The notes: a model not told the origin generated them from the sequence alone. Shown: positions 22,927 through 34,620, numbered from the stretch's first letter. The stretch is 64,000 bases of DNA from Sipunculus nudus (GCA_026874595.1 CM049322.1:54157386-54221385), one strand, 5' to 3'. Made by a program: numbers and translations.

Positions 22927-24093
22927 CTAGCAATTACCCGTGCCACGCACAGTTTGGAGCGAACACGACGATCCGTACGGTGTAAAAGGAACTAATACCA
23001 GCACAAATTTATTAAATTTACAATTTTACAGGAGATATACATTTGTAACTGCTGTAATGAGGAAAAATCTCCATTTCAAAACATTTTAAGTCAATATTAT
23101 ATATGTACAACTTTGGTAATGTATAATAGCACTCACCAGTACACATCACACTGTACCAACCTAGATGTGAATTTGGTTAACATTTTCTTTACATCTGTCA
23201 CATGGTAGGCCTACATGTGTTGGTGAATATTTGTCAAGGACCTCAATCTCATGCAAGGCCCTGGACTACGTGCGACCGGTGATTGTATAAGGCCAAATAA
23301 AAAAAAGGTTTGGTTCTTAGACACCGCATTCGTCAATTTTAACCCCCCCCCCCCGCATGTTTCAAAATTGTTATTTTGATTTTCATCTTTAATGAAGATA
23401 AAATAATACAATTTTGATCTGATTTCTTTTGTTATAGAGTGCTTTTGCCTGCTTAGCAAAAAAAAAAAAATCTGTTATTTTCATACTTTTCCCTCACCAT
23501 ATGACATTTTTATCGAAACATACAAAACAAAGGTAAAATATCGCCCGCCCGCACATGTTCTGAAAAAAAAATCCCTGAGAATCAAACCTTTTTTTTTTTT
23601 TGGCCTAACCATCACGATTTTCCTGTTACACGGTGGGTGTGCACTCAAGCATATCAGGTCATGTGAAGGAGCCCTCTTTTTGCAACCACCCGGTCGCAGG
23701 AAGGCCTACAAAACAATTCTTTCAAAGATCCCCCTTTTGAGAAAGGATAGCCGATGGGGATTATTTCGGGCCGGTGACCGCAAATATAAGAACACCCCAA
23801 ATGAGGCCCCCGGAGTAAAACCCTGTCCCGCCATCACACACGCTGTGGCCATTGTGTAACCGGGCTCGAAGACACAAAGAAAAGAGGCGCCCGCGGGGGA
23901 GCAAATATTAAAATTATTAATTATGCACATAATACGCAAATATTGTAAATAAAAGTGGGTGGAATCTTTTCGGACAAACCCAAAGCATATGTATGTCGAA
24001 AATCACGGCAATCCGTACGTTGGTATCGGAAATCCACCGGAAATCGGGAGATACGGAAATCACACAAATCGCGATACGCTATTAATATATAGA
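22927..24093 (-). mobile_element. Non-autonomous Helitron 1, complete ends
   Basis: On the minus strand the element begins TCTATATATTAATAGCG (24093) after a host A and ends in a small hairpin, GTGC-GTG-GCAC (22950-22940), nine bases before GCTAG, followed by host T. That is the canonical Helitron architecture: 5' TC, 3' hairpin plus CTRR, insertion between A and T, no target-site duplication. At 1,167 bp there is no Rep or helicase domain, so it must be moved in trans. A G/C run and T runs lie inside. The first ~450 bp match a second copy at 24.94-25.39 kb. Confidence 0.75.
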
Positions 24094-24935
24094 TACATTA
24101 TATGTAGGGTGGTATGCATAAACATCGTATTAAAGCCAAGAGATTGGACGGAGATGTTTTCGGAGAAGTTGATATGATAAATGAAATAATTTTTATATAA
24201 AAATATATTATGTTGAACATCGCTATTAGTTGCCCTCCGAAATTTCTTGCGACAAAATCGCACCGTGTAAAAAATTGGTGACATATTCCAAGGTTTATTT
24301 GCATCCGATCATCGCATCCGTTCATCGCATCCGTGTAAAAATTTTGGACACTATATTTTCAATTACACATGACACATACCTCCGGCAACGATTATCAGCT
24401 GCGATCAACGCATGCAAGCGTTTATCGCAGACCTTGAGTCCTGTTCGACTTTTGCGATGAACGCATCCGTTAAACGCACAGGGGATTCCACTTCATGACG
24501 TGATCTTACTATATATGTATCACTGAAAGATTGCAACGATGAACTTGATGCAATAAAAGTGACTTTTAAAGTGGAAGCAAAATAAAGCGTTAAGCACGGG
24601 CGCCAGGACAATTATTTTTGTGTGCATGTGTGTGTGTGTGGGGGGGGGGGGAGGTCCTATCCCACATTAGTTTAATTAAAACAATTATTTGTTATATTTT
24701 ACTGAAATTTCATTCAGGTTTACAGGCATAAATCTTGATTTGAAAGGACAAAACTACTTATCGTCATCTGTTTTACGCTTGTATGTGTCATGTGTTGCCT
24801 CATGGTTGCCGTCCTTTGATCGCACATGAAAGACGGGTGCGACAAACCAAATGCGATAAACACTGGTTTGTGTGACCATGGGACACGATTTTAGTCGCAT
24901 GCGACTCGCTCATTTGTCAAACGCGTGACGCGGTA
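24094..24935. other. Spacer between Helitron copies
   Basis: No gene is recognised. Short direct repeats of ATCGCATCCGTT type occur at 24305-24335, and a TG run followed by a G run at 24625-24650. CpG is higher than the local average. Confidence 0.4.
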
Positions 24936-25393
24936 CATGTGCATTCAAGCATATCAGGTCATGTAGGGGGGGGGGGGGGGGGGGGTCGCAGGTAGAAGCC
25001 CTCTTCGTGCGATATCCCAGTGACAGGAAGGCCTGCCAAACAATTCTTTCAAAGATCTCCCTTTTGCGAAGGGGATTATTTCGGGCCGGTGACCGCGAAA
25101 TGTACAAATAACCCAGATAGGGCCCCGGAGTAAAACTCTGTTCGGCCATCACACACTCTATGGCCATTGTCTTACGGGACCCGAAGACACAAAGAAAAGA
25201 GGCGCCCGCGGGGGAGCAAATATTAAAATTATTAATTATGCACGTAATACGCAAATATTGCAAATAAAACAGGGTAGAATCTCTTCGGACACAACTGGAG
25301 CATATGTTTATCGAAAATCACGGCAATCCGTACGGTGGTATCAGAGGAGATACGGAAAATTACAAAAATCGCCTTACGCTATTAATATATAGA
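24936..25393 (-). mobile_element. Helitron 1 family, partial copy (5' end only)
   Basis: Minus-strand start TCTATATATTAATAGCG at 25393, after host A, is identical to Helitron 1. Similarity runs to about 24936 (CAAGCATATCAGGTCATG in both), where it ends; no hairpin or CTAG terminus is found nearby. A 20-base G run (24966-24985) interrupts it. A minus-strand open frame is shared by both copies (NICSPAGASFLCVF in each), perhaps only reflecting nucleotide similarity. Confidence 0.65.
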
Positions 25394-25394
25394 T

Positions 25395-26600
25395 ATCGTC
25401 TGTGAGAAAAGCCTAATGGATACAATTTGTGCCCCGCCTGTCTGGGTGCTCAAAATAATTTTTTCTGCCTAATTTGCAAAATTAAGGTCACCATGACCTA
25501 ATTTCAGTTTCCAAAGAGATGTTCCTAGAACCTCTCTGGATTTTGTGTTAGAACATTCTTGACTTAATAGATACGATTTGTGCCTATCTGACATTCATGG
25601 TTTTCCTATAGGTTGCAGAATGTAGGTCACCATACTATCTTTTGATATGATAGATGTCATGATAGATGATTCCAGACCACATAGATACAATTTGTGCCCC
25701 ATCTGACTGTCTGGGAGCACAAAATCATTTCCCGCCCATGGGTCACAGAATATAGGTCACCATGACCTACTTTCAGGTTTCAAAAGACATTTGCCTAGGA
25801 CCTCCCTGATTTTTATGTAAGAAGGTTCTAGGTTGAATGGATACAATTTGTGCCGTATCTGACTGTCTGGGTGCTCAAAATTATGTTTTCGGTTCATAAA
25901 TGCAAAATATAGGTTTCAGTGATCTAATTTTAGGTTTCCTAGGACATTTGCTTAGGACCTCCCTGAATGTGACGTTAGAAGATTCTACAGCTAATGCATA
26001 CAATTTGTGCCTCGTCAAACTGTCTGGGTGCTCAAAACTATTTTTAGCCCATAGATCTCAGAATATAGGTCACCATGACCTAATTTTAGGTTTCCAAGGA
26101 CATTTGCCTAGGACCTCCCAAAATGTCACATTGAAGGATTTTATCCCTAATGGATACAATTTGGGCCCCTCCTGACTGTCTAGGTGCACAAAATCATTTA
26201 TCGGCCCGTAGGTCACAGAATATAAGTCACCATTACATAATTTCAGGTTTCCAAGGAGATTTGCCTAGAAACATCCAGGATATTGCATTTGAAGATTCTA
26301 GGCTTAACATATACGATTTGTCCAGATCTGACATTCAGGGTGCTCATATGACATATTATCTCTAAAGGTCGCAGAATATTGGTCACAGTGAATTAATTTC
26401 AGGCACAAAATCATGTTTTCGACCCGTCGGTCACAAAATATAGGTCACCATGACCTTATATAAGGTTTCCAAGGAGATTTGCCTAGGACCTCCCGGGATG
26501 TACAGTTTCTAGGTCTAACGGTTACGATTGGCGCCCTGTAAACGGACGGACGTTGGACAAAGGGTGATCGCTATACTCAGATGATTACCGTCGGCTGAGC
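25395..26600. repeat. ~150-bp tandem array carrying palindromic nuclear-receptor elements
   Basis: About eight diverged units of 90-160 bp with the order GATACAATTTGTGCC, TCTGACTGTCTGGGTGCTCA, ATATAGGTCACCATGACCTA, TTTCAGGTTTCCAAGGA, CATTTGCCTAGGACCTCCC. Four units keep a perfect AGGTCACCATGACCT at 25485-25499, 25754-25768, 26067-26081 and 26442-26456; other units have mutated versions (for instance near 25625, 25912 and 26228). The right end (26520-26600) has GGACGGACGTTGG and CTCAGATGATTACCGTCGG, matching in reverse the repeat head at 8.73 kb. Open frames at 25900-26365 are by-products. Confidence 0.8.
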
Positions 26601-26625
26601 CAAAAATACACGAAAATATCAATAA

Positions 26626-27538
26626 CTAGCTTATAAACCCGGTATACCGGGCTTTTTACCGCGGTTTGGAAGATATATTTACTGAGATAATGAATGTTGG
26701 CTCATTTTTTATTATAAAAGTTAAAAGAAAATTTAGATTTTTAGTGGGATACTCTCAGAATACGATATGTACAAATAATTTTTTACTGTTATTTTGTGGC
26801 GCTGTGCTCGTGGCAAAATCATATCCCGGTATGTTTACCTTAAAGACCTGGTCAGTGATGGTTTACATTGCGAACCAGAATGAGACGCGGAGGCATACAG
26901 TGTTTCGTTGATATTTGACTGGTTTCTATCGTTGGACGTATAAAGAATAGGTTGATGTGAGGAACACATTAGATTAATTAAATGTACGTTGCAAGGAAAC
27001 TGTTCCTGAAGAAGGACACAGAAATATGCATACATCGTAAGTAGCAGAAGCGGACCCAGCGGGACTCCATGCAGTGGGTCCGTATCCAATTTTCAGACCC
27101 CCGACACCACCCCAGCCCTGTTCCTGAATTCGGGACCTAAATTAGGTTTGGCATTAATCCTCCTGGGTTGAACTCTCCATTTCATAAAGCGAGAAACATG
27201 TGATTTTCTTTTTTACTGACCACGCACGTGGGTCAAATCCCTCATTGAAAGCAAGCGTTATTCATATGAACAATAGTCCTTAGTGTTATAGGTTAAGTGA
27301 CCACGATGCACGCATTCCGGTGATTGCCGAAGGCAGTTCGGCTGTGCTCGGTAAAAAAACGGAAAAATCACTCAAAATTATGAGTATATTAAAAATTATT
27401 TATATTCATATCGCCTATGTCACTGCGGGGATAATAACCTTTAAAATGATGTATGGCACAATATTGTACACAACGCGGTTTTAGAGAACACCGCGAACAA
27501 ACGTGAACTGAATTCCTTTTATAAGTATTAGATATAGA
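26626..27538 (-). mobile_element. Non-autonomous Helitron 2
   Basis: The minus-strand 3' end shows a perfect 14-bp palindrome CCCGGTATACCGGG (26651-26638), eight bases before GCTAG followed by host T at 26625, the Helitron hairpin and CTRR terminus. The opposite end begins TCTATATCTAATACTTATAA on the minus strand after an A (best start 27538; neighbouring TC choices at 27532 or 27545 are possible). About 0.9 kb, with no Rep/helicase. It contains a MITE fragment at 27.04-27.18 kb. Its termini resemble Helitron 1 in layout, not in sequence. Confidence 0.65.
27044..27182 (-). mobile_element. MITE fragment of the G-run family, copy C
   Basis: Starts CAGAAGCGGACCCAGCGGG, like copy A, and contains ATTAATCCTCCTGGGTTG-A near its end, as in copy A. 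The interior homopolymers have decayed and the right terminus is missing. It lies inside Helitron 2, so it inserted there or was carried by it. Confidence 0.6.
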
Positions 27539-28307
27539 TATTAGATATGGCCTATAGCATGAATTGTCTTCATGTCAAATTAAGCTGAGCATTATGGCTC
27601 ATCTGCCACTTAATTTTTATAAGAAAAATGCGACACCCATTATGACCAACATCGTGATTTTTTTTATATTGAATGGAATCTATGGTTTTATTGTAACCCA
27701 CTCTATAGTTTCAGAGGTATCACCTTAAATATCCACAATATTCGTTAAAAAATATTGCCTTGTTTTAAATAAGTATACTTTCTTTAAAGGTACATTGACC
27801 AATGTTTTAGACTTCTAGAATAATATAAATTCTTACCGAGTCGTAAACCAAAGGAATGAAAATGACAATATTGATGGGTCATAACACAGATATGACTTGG
27901 GTGGAAAGCATGTATTAACATGTACTTACATGTAGTTGACATGCCAGTGGTGAGAAACCGCCCAGTTGTCAAGACATTCACGTGCTTGCATTTGATTGAA
28001 GCTGTAGGGCATTTGGTGAACAGGGAGTAAGAATTGACCCCGTATTGAGTGTTTGTCTGAAAATGTGATCGCCATTACGCAGCTTAAGAGCCAGATGTAT
28101 TCCCCTTAGAAAGTTTCCAGAATTAAAAAGAAAACCTTATATATCTAACAAGATTTAAGAATATAATATTGTCAATTTCTCAAAGAAATTTTGGTAAAGC
28201 TTGATCATGATGATCTATATCTGGGTATTTTCTGTAGAAGAAGCAAAGCTAAAGAGATTTTGGATGTAATTGCACAAAGACTCGACGGCATGACGTCGTA
28301 CATTTTG
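27539..28307. other. No gene recognised
   Basis: AT-rich sequence. Frames of about 60 codons lack domains or splice context. Confidence 0.4.
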
Positions 28308-28512
28308 CAGGGACGGGTCCAGGATTTGGGAAAAAGAGGGGTCCACACCAGGAGGACTTATTACAAAACCTAAAAGAATGTCCCTCGGTCAGGAAAAAAG
28401 GAGGGGGCGGTTGGTGGGTGGTCCAGGCCACAAAAATTGGTCCGACACCCTTAAAAAATGTTGCGGTGGTTGAAAAAGAAGGGGGGGGGGGGGGGGTCCG
28501 GACCCCCTGGAT
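28308..28512 (+). mobile_element. hAT-like MITE with G-run interior, copy B
   Basis: Left end CAGGGACGGGTCCAGGATTT corresponds to the reverse complement of copy A's right end; the interior CACCAGGAGGACTTATTA, GGCCACAAAAATTGG, CCCTTAAAAAATGTTGC and a 17-base G run also correspond. The right terminus stops at GGACCCCCTGGAT near 28512, where a SINE begins, so the SINE seems to have inserted into the MITE. Proline-rich minus-strand frames here are artefacts of the G runs. Confidence 0.7.
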
Positions 28513-28514
28513 AA

Positions 28515-28689
28515 AGTGTGCAAGTACACCGAGGGGAAGGCAATCTGGAGTAGCCAAGTGGTTAAGGCATCCAACCGGAAATCGGAAGATCGTGGGTTCG
28601 ATTCCCACATTCAGTTAACCGATTTTTCTGCGTATACCATTTCCATCTATATACAATGACCCAGCATGGCTATTCATCTCTCTCTCTCT

Positions 28690-28728
<39 letters not shown>

Positions 28729-28735
28729 AATGGTC
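28515..28735 (+). mobile_element. tRNA-derived SINE, family 2, copy A, with (TA)n tail
   Basis: A leader GTGCAAGTACACCGAGGGGA precedes an A box TAGCCAAGTGG (28551-28561) and a perfect B box GGTTCGATTCC (28594-28604), then GTATACCATTTCC, a CT run and (TA)n at 28692-28725. The GTAGCCAAGTGGTTAAGGC start recalls class II (Ser/Leu-type) tRNAs, but the remainder does not form a mature tRNA. The minus-strand copy at 49.41-49.58 kb shares leader, boxes, spacer and (AT)n tail. Confidence 0.75.
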
Positions 28736-28849
28736 ATGTAACTTGACGATGAAATACGTACAGTGTATTTATCAGGACTTTGTCGTGGCCAAGAGTTAAC
28801 ATCCTTTACACAACCTACAGTCATACAGCGGGGGACTCGGTCAAGGCAT

Positions 28850-29273
28850 GGTAACGTCGGTACAGGACAAGTCATGAATAAGCTATTCATGACACATGCA
28901 CGTATATGATGAAGTGCAATTTTCGCCAGCGGTTTATATTTAAGTTTATACGTAGATTAATACGTTTACTTATACAGGAATTTTCACAGTTAACACCAAA
29001 ATGTTGAACGATATGCGGTTAAAATTGAAGCATCTTAGAGGCAGGGTAATGAAAGTGGTAGTATTGCCCCTAGAGGCGGCAGGCGTTCTACTCACCACAA
29101 ATTCGGTAGGCTAACGCCTAAATCGGTTTGCATGTAAGTGATTATAATACTGGACATTTAGCTGATTTCTGTCCTGAGGGACACGAAGCGTTGTCTATTA
29201 TTAACTCTCATCACGGGCCTCAGGGTCTCGTCAGGGTCAAAAATAAAGTTCTCACAGAATTCAGCATAGGCTC

Positions 29274-29352
<79 letters not shown>

Positions 29353-32335
29353 GAAATCGAAAGTCCAAATACACTGTCATATAAAGGTTTATCCTTCACA
29401 TATCTGTATATTCAAAAGATTGTATAACATTTTTATCATTTTTGGAACCAAGTGTCATTGTTTGACTGCTGAAATCCCTATATATTACTGCATTTCACAT
29501 GTTATTCGGTTTTCTTACCCTGCCCTGTACTTTAACGGGACAGAAGAGTCCTGTTACCATAAATTCCTGCTCAGTTTTTAGTTGTGACAGTGCAATGGAC
29601 CATGCAAAGTCCAGATTTTCAATGAACTGTGTATTCCTTGAGTTTAAAATTGTTGTCCCTTCAAATTTTCTTCCAAGCAAGAGTCCCCTTTCTCCCTGGC
29701 ACAGGTCATGTTATGCTTCAGTAATCACACAACTCAAAGTGAGGCTGTAACGTGTTTGTATCTTGGTACATAAGGAATTTTGTGTGAAGGCTAGAGTGGG
29801 TCTGTGAACCTGGAGCTGAGAGGTTCACAAGTGAGCTGTACACCCACTGCTTCAAGAAGCATGAACTTGTTAAAGACAGAGGACATTTTGCCAAACGAAC
29901 ATTTGGACAATGGTAGCCAACTCGCCAATAAAACTTTACAGTAGCATGCAACTGAAGTTAAAAATAATATTCGTCTATGCATTACTGTACTGAAGCCACA
30001 ATACATTGAGAAACCAGGCACCGGAAGCAACCCTGTGACCTTGGTGGATTGGTGGAGTCCATGACAACCAACTACAGACAGTGTCAACCTGTGACGAAAA
30101 ACATTACTTCACTTTTATGCATTATTGGTAAGTCTGCTACAATTTTCCTTATTGCATTGTTAAAGCACTGAATTGCAGCCTCAGTAAAAACCTAACTGGT
30201 TATCATATATCAATTTTAAGATTCTTCTATTAACTTATGACTTGCCCTGTTGAATTTAATGTGTCTCAATATTGATCCTCTCTAGGCTAATAATACTTCA
30301 TTTTTCCTTTATAAATACAATTTCACTTCTTATGGCACATTTCTCTTGGGACGATTTTGTCGAGAAAAGCGTAGCCTCAATAATTTCTCTCTTTTCAGGT
30401 CTTGCACATACGGGATTGCCCCCCTGTCAGTGAGCGTGGTAACAGCAGCTTTTGGTTCACGGCAAACTGACTACCACCAACCAAGCCATATCATTTCATT
30501 CGCTGTACATATAGTCAATACAAAAGTTTATTATGTACATGTTGTCTTAGTTGTTTGTTCATTTGCGAGTGTGGGAGTGCTCTGCTTTCTTGGGCATCCT
30601 TTCTAATGTTGCAAACGAACCGGGCCAGAGTGATGTATATTAAAGTACACAAACAATGTAATACAATGAAATGCGTTTGATAATAAGATACTGATAAATT
30701 ATCAGTTACCCCAATGATAGATGACTTTGAAAATCGTCATGTTAATTAACCTATGTTCGATTCTTTCACTCTCTCTACGCTGTATACTTTGGAAAAATAT
30801 CTGGATAAGTACTCCTATTATATAGAGCCCATATTAACATGATATGTACGACTTAATCTAAATATTAATACAAACACATATAGACCTATATATACATTTA
30901 CATCACTTGCTGGGCTAATCGAAAAGGCTTTATTTTTACACTAAATTCCGCATCTCTGTGGACCCGTACGTACTAACATTGTTACAAAATACTAATAATA
31001 TACAGAGTACATTCACAGGCTGAAGCCACGGCTTGCTGGTAGCTGGTATGACTAATGTCAGTCCATTTATAAGCGTAAAACATAGAAATACATAATTTTC
31101 ATTTATGTTTATATTGAGCCAAAAGATACGTTATTTTGTACTGTTATATACTCAGATCACACATCACTGACTTATCTGCAATAAGTATTAAATTGATACT
31201 AGTCATAGACATTTATATCAAAAAAAGCATATAGAAATACATCCTTTTTAATGATGTTTTAGCCGAGCCAAAGGTAAAGATACTTTAAACGTGCCGCCAA
31301 CTGGCAATTTTCCTTAGCTAAACATTTTAAAGGCAGGTATGCGTTAGTTTACAAACAAAATGTAGCTGTGATAAATCATGTAAATCAAAACATATTTTAA
31401 AAATGAACCTAATATTATACATATAGAGATACATCATTATAAATAAAAGTTCACTTTGAGACCAAGAGACAGCCAGTCAGAAATCCGGGAGATATTATCC
31501 TAAGCTTTGCAAAATGATGCAGGAGGAATCACACACACTCTTCTGCAGCCCCTCCCCTTTATTCCTTTTCCCCGAAATCCTTTCACCTGACAGGTCATTC
31601 AGTTATCACCAGCACATTAGATTGACTCAGATTTTAGACCATTCCTTTTATACCAGAATGACACCTAGTATATGGCATCAGATAAGAGGGTCATGGACTT
31701 TAAACGATATACTGCTTTTTCCTCTACTGCTTGCCGCTTCCCATACATTTGTATCCACTAAATTTCTCACAAGATTTATAAACTAATTTAATCAAGTAAA
31801 CGCAACTGTTGTAACCGACGATAACGCCTATATGTATTAAGGAGGGACCCCTTCCTCCAATTCCACACGACATGTAAAATTCGCCCAACCCCGATGTCCT
31901 ATTGACCGAATTCTTTCAAATTTCGGCCATTCTGGTTTCGGTTCATCCAAATCACTTCTCCTAAAAACCTGTGCAAGTTCTTTTATTCCTCAAAGAAATA
32001 TTTGAGGTAATTTAAAGATACTAACTGATTTGAAAAAGAAACATATCAGTACAGTGTTTTACCAGGAAAGATGTAATTATAAATAAAAATACGGAACATG
32101 TTCTCTTCAACCCAGGCCTCAATATTTTCTGGTTTAGTGCAGAAGGGGACATGTGCTGGTAATTCTTTATTGTTTGGACATCCATATTTAACCAAACCTC
32201 AATATATATATTTTCTTTTCAAACTGTTAATAATATCCATGCTAGAGATGTTTGATAAGACTGTAAAATACGCTTGAGTGTTTTTGGAATATCATGGTTT
32301 CTTACATATGATGATCGTATACACTGGAATTCCTT
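28850..32335. repeat. Long dispersed repeat, most complete copy
   Basis: Segments match two other places in the same orientation: 28850-29000 to 49710-49860 (ATGCACGTATATGATGAAGT, TTTTCGCCAGCGGTTTATAT); 30340-30960 to 40855-41500 (GTCAGTGAGC-TGGTAACA, CAAACAATGTAATA, AAAAATATCTGGATA); 30405-30610 also to 49865-50050; 31260-32330 to 50145-50990 (TTAGCTAAACATTTTAAAGG, GACAGCCAGTCA, CTTCCTCCAA-TCCACACGACATGTA). No ORF family is recognised inside, so it may be a large non-autonomous element or an old segmental duplication. The stretch 29.01-30.34 kb, with a CT/TA microsatellite, is specific to this copy. Confidence 0.7.
29271..29347. repeat. (CT)n(TA)n compound microsatellite
   Basis: About 40 bases of CT dinucleotide followed by about 35 of TA. 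It produces an artefactual serine/leucine and Ile/Tyr frame. Confidence 0.95.
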
Positions 32336-32463
32336 ATCTTTGAGCTATCTAGTGTGCAGGGTCATTGCACCAATCTGGCTAACACTAATTTTCTGCATCT
32401 ATATAACATATAAATCTACATACCTGCCCACAATATCATGTTAAAACGTCAAAGTAGAAATCC

Positions 32464-33836
32464 CTATATATCTGAATGTCCGAGTTCAAATCGCATAGAG
32501 TAGAAATGAATCACATAAAAATTATCATATTTCTTCAACCACTCCATGAGTTCACCTGCTGTTGGCCCTATGGTGATGCTGAAAGGTTGAAATACATGAA
32601 CATTCTTTGGGGGAACGAACTTTGTCATGTTCCCTGTAAAAAAAAAGACAGGCTTTGTGATGGAGTTTTTTACAGAGTCCGGAACTTTCTTGTTGCGTAG
32701 AAATGAGTGTTCCCTATACATTTTATTGTTTGTAGTGTCCCATTTAACAAAATCTTTCACAACTTTATCAAATGGACAATCCTTCTTGGGTTGACACTGG
32801 AATCTTGGAAGTATCAGAGTCCTGTTAAGGGCTGTAGCCAACCTGAGTGCTTTATTAAGATCCGTTATGCCTATGCCCGGGTCAATAAGAAACACATTAT
32901 TGTATGTTAAGTATTTCCGTGATGTACTACTGTAATACTGGTCCGTATCCAGGAACCAGCCTCCGAGCTCTTTTAATCGGTATATTTTTGTCCGCGACCA
33001 CGTACTGTAGTTATTGTGAAATATCACTGTCCTTGATATGTTGTATGTATATATGCTTTCTGAGAAAAAAATATGACCTGTAGGAAAAAGCTTGTATGGC
33101 AAAACTTTGTATCTTTTTCGATTAGCCTTCCTGCCGCTTATCAGTCCATATGTAAATATATTTTGGTCCCACAATTTCGGATTTTTATTTAGTATTTTGA
33201 CAGTATCGTTTACAATGTTGATTGTAGCCGCCGTTTTCCGGAACATCACCAATCCAATACATAATTTATGTGGCATGCCTCTTATGTCTTGTTGAATCTC
33301 TACATCACATCCTTTACATTGGAAATAAGGAAACGGATTTTTATGAAAACTGTATCCAGATCCATTAAAAGCACACTTAACCCTAGAGTTAGAAGTTTCA
33401 ACGTTACAGAAAACTTAAGATTGCCCTTTTTCTTGAACGCATCGCTCCCAAATTGATGTTCTTCGCTCGCTAACTCCCTCAGTGATGCGTCGTAATAAGC
33501 AGTAAATCCTCGGCTCGCAAGCTCCTCAACGGTTTTCCTATTAAGACCGACAGACAAAAGATTATCCACTCCGTTGTCTGAAGCCGAGACGGCAAAATTT
33601 AGGAACATTTCTATGTATGTTTCATCAAGGATGACTAATGTTACTACCAGGTCCTTTGCGGCCGGGGTCATTACGGACATCTTCTTTGCAAGGCACTGGA
33701 GGTCCGTAATATTGCACTTTGATTCATTGCGATATTTGAACGATATGCTGTCCGGAATAGTCCATGGTAACCATACCACTGCAATGCTCAACACAAGTAA
33801 GAATATTGTGAGCGGACGTTTCCAGGAGCGATCCAT
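32464..33836 (-). pseudogene. Frameshifted copy of the GT77-like glycosyltransferase
   Basis: Paralogue of the intact gene at 60695-62068. The first 178 codons (33836-33300) carry the N-terminal membrane segment (FLLVLSIAVVWL), the stem and the nucleotide-sugar-binding MDLDTVF motif. About 33337-33345 one base is missing relative to the intact copy (GGATTTTTATG versus GGACTTTTTATG on the plus strand), so the frame leaves the protein at FIK and stops soon after. The correct frame resumes and stays open to 32464, keeping CIGLVM, LWDQ, FPTGHIF, FHNNY and WFLDTDQYY. No other break is seen. The same putative 3' splice site (TTTCAG|AGTT) precedes the ATG. Likely a recent pseudogene, or a variant or sequencing-error version of a functional copy. 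Confidence 0.85.
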
Positions 33837-34620
33837 CTGTGATTCTGATTAACTCTGAAATAAATAATTAAAAAAAAAATAACAGCATTTTATTATTGAA
33901 AAAGTCTGCATTATATAAACTATAACTATCGCGAATCATATGTCTTGGCAGATACTGAAAAATACTATTCATGAAAATATTGCCTCGTCTATAATGAACA
34001 AACAAAAAGTACGAATCAAATATGATTAATTTAAATTTTTTCCTAACTATACAGTGCAATATTATTGTGTGAAAAGTTCTTTATAAAGGAAAAGTGCCTG
34101 TTGTATTAATTGCTATGTTAGGCGCAGATGACTGCCGACAATCGGAGATAGAAATACGAATAACAAATAGGTCAATTTTGCGTATCGTGTACGTATTCGC
34201 CTATCGCGGGGATTACATTCGTCAAAAGTAATGCGTCTGTTAACCTATTTTACCCGTCCGGTATCGTGTGATTTGGAGGACCATGGGGCGAATAGCTGGT
34301 TTACCTATCACATCATTGACTTAATTTTGATATTTATTGAAAGATTTATTCTGTGTTTAAGAATACACTTGTCAGATTTTGTCAGGAATGTTCAGCTTTT
34401 ATTGAGACTTTTGTATTGGGATTGGTGAAATGCTCCAGTGACTGAGCGATGGTTTTATGGTCATACATAAGGTGTCAGTTGAATTCATATATGTGTGTGT
34501 TTTCCATGGATAAATATATGTATGCATATATATTTTATACATGTATGTATTTCTTTTGGTATGTGCAACAGGGAATACATGATTTAAACGCCAAAAAATG
34601 AACAATTTCTCAACTGTTCC
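33837..34620 (-). repeat. 5' flank of the pseudogene, duplicated at 62.07-62.72 kb
   Basis: Upstream (in gene sense) sequence matches the corresponding flank of the intact gene, for example TTAAGAATACACTTG, GTCAGGAATGTT and ATGGTCATACATAA. Similarity fades near 34600 and 62720. On the other side the match extends to about 32355 and 60575, giving a ~2.2-kb duplicated unit. A 3' splice site candidate lies at 33855-33857 (CAG on the minus strand). Confidence 0.8.

Noticed and set aside
28249-28618. Proline-rich frame ending in a GIEPTIFRFPVGCLNHLATP-like motif
   Set aside because: The motif is the reverse translation of the SINE tRNA-like region, commonly mispredicted as protein; the rest is the MITE G run.
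28545-28620. Functional tRNA gene
   Set aside because: A and B boxes are present but acceptor and anticodon arms do not pair properly; a second diverged copy with the same leader and tail shows it is a SINE.
28615-29427. Frames with poly-Ile/Tyr and poly-Ser/Leu
   Set aside because: Produced by (TA)n and (CT)n tracts next to the SINE and at 29.27-29.35 kb.
32476-33852. Plus-strand frames across the glycosyltransferase pseudogene
   Set aside because: They are antisense shadows; the minus strand carries the recognisable protein and equivalent shadows occur opposite the intact gene.
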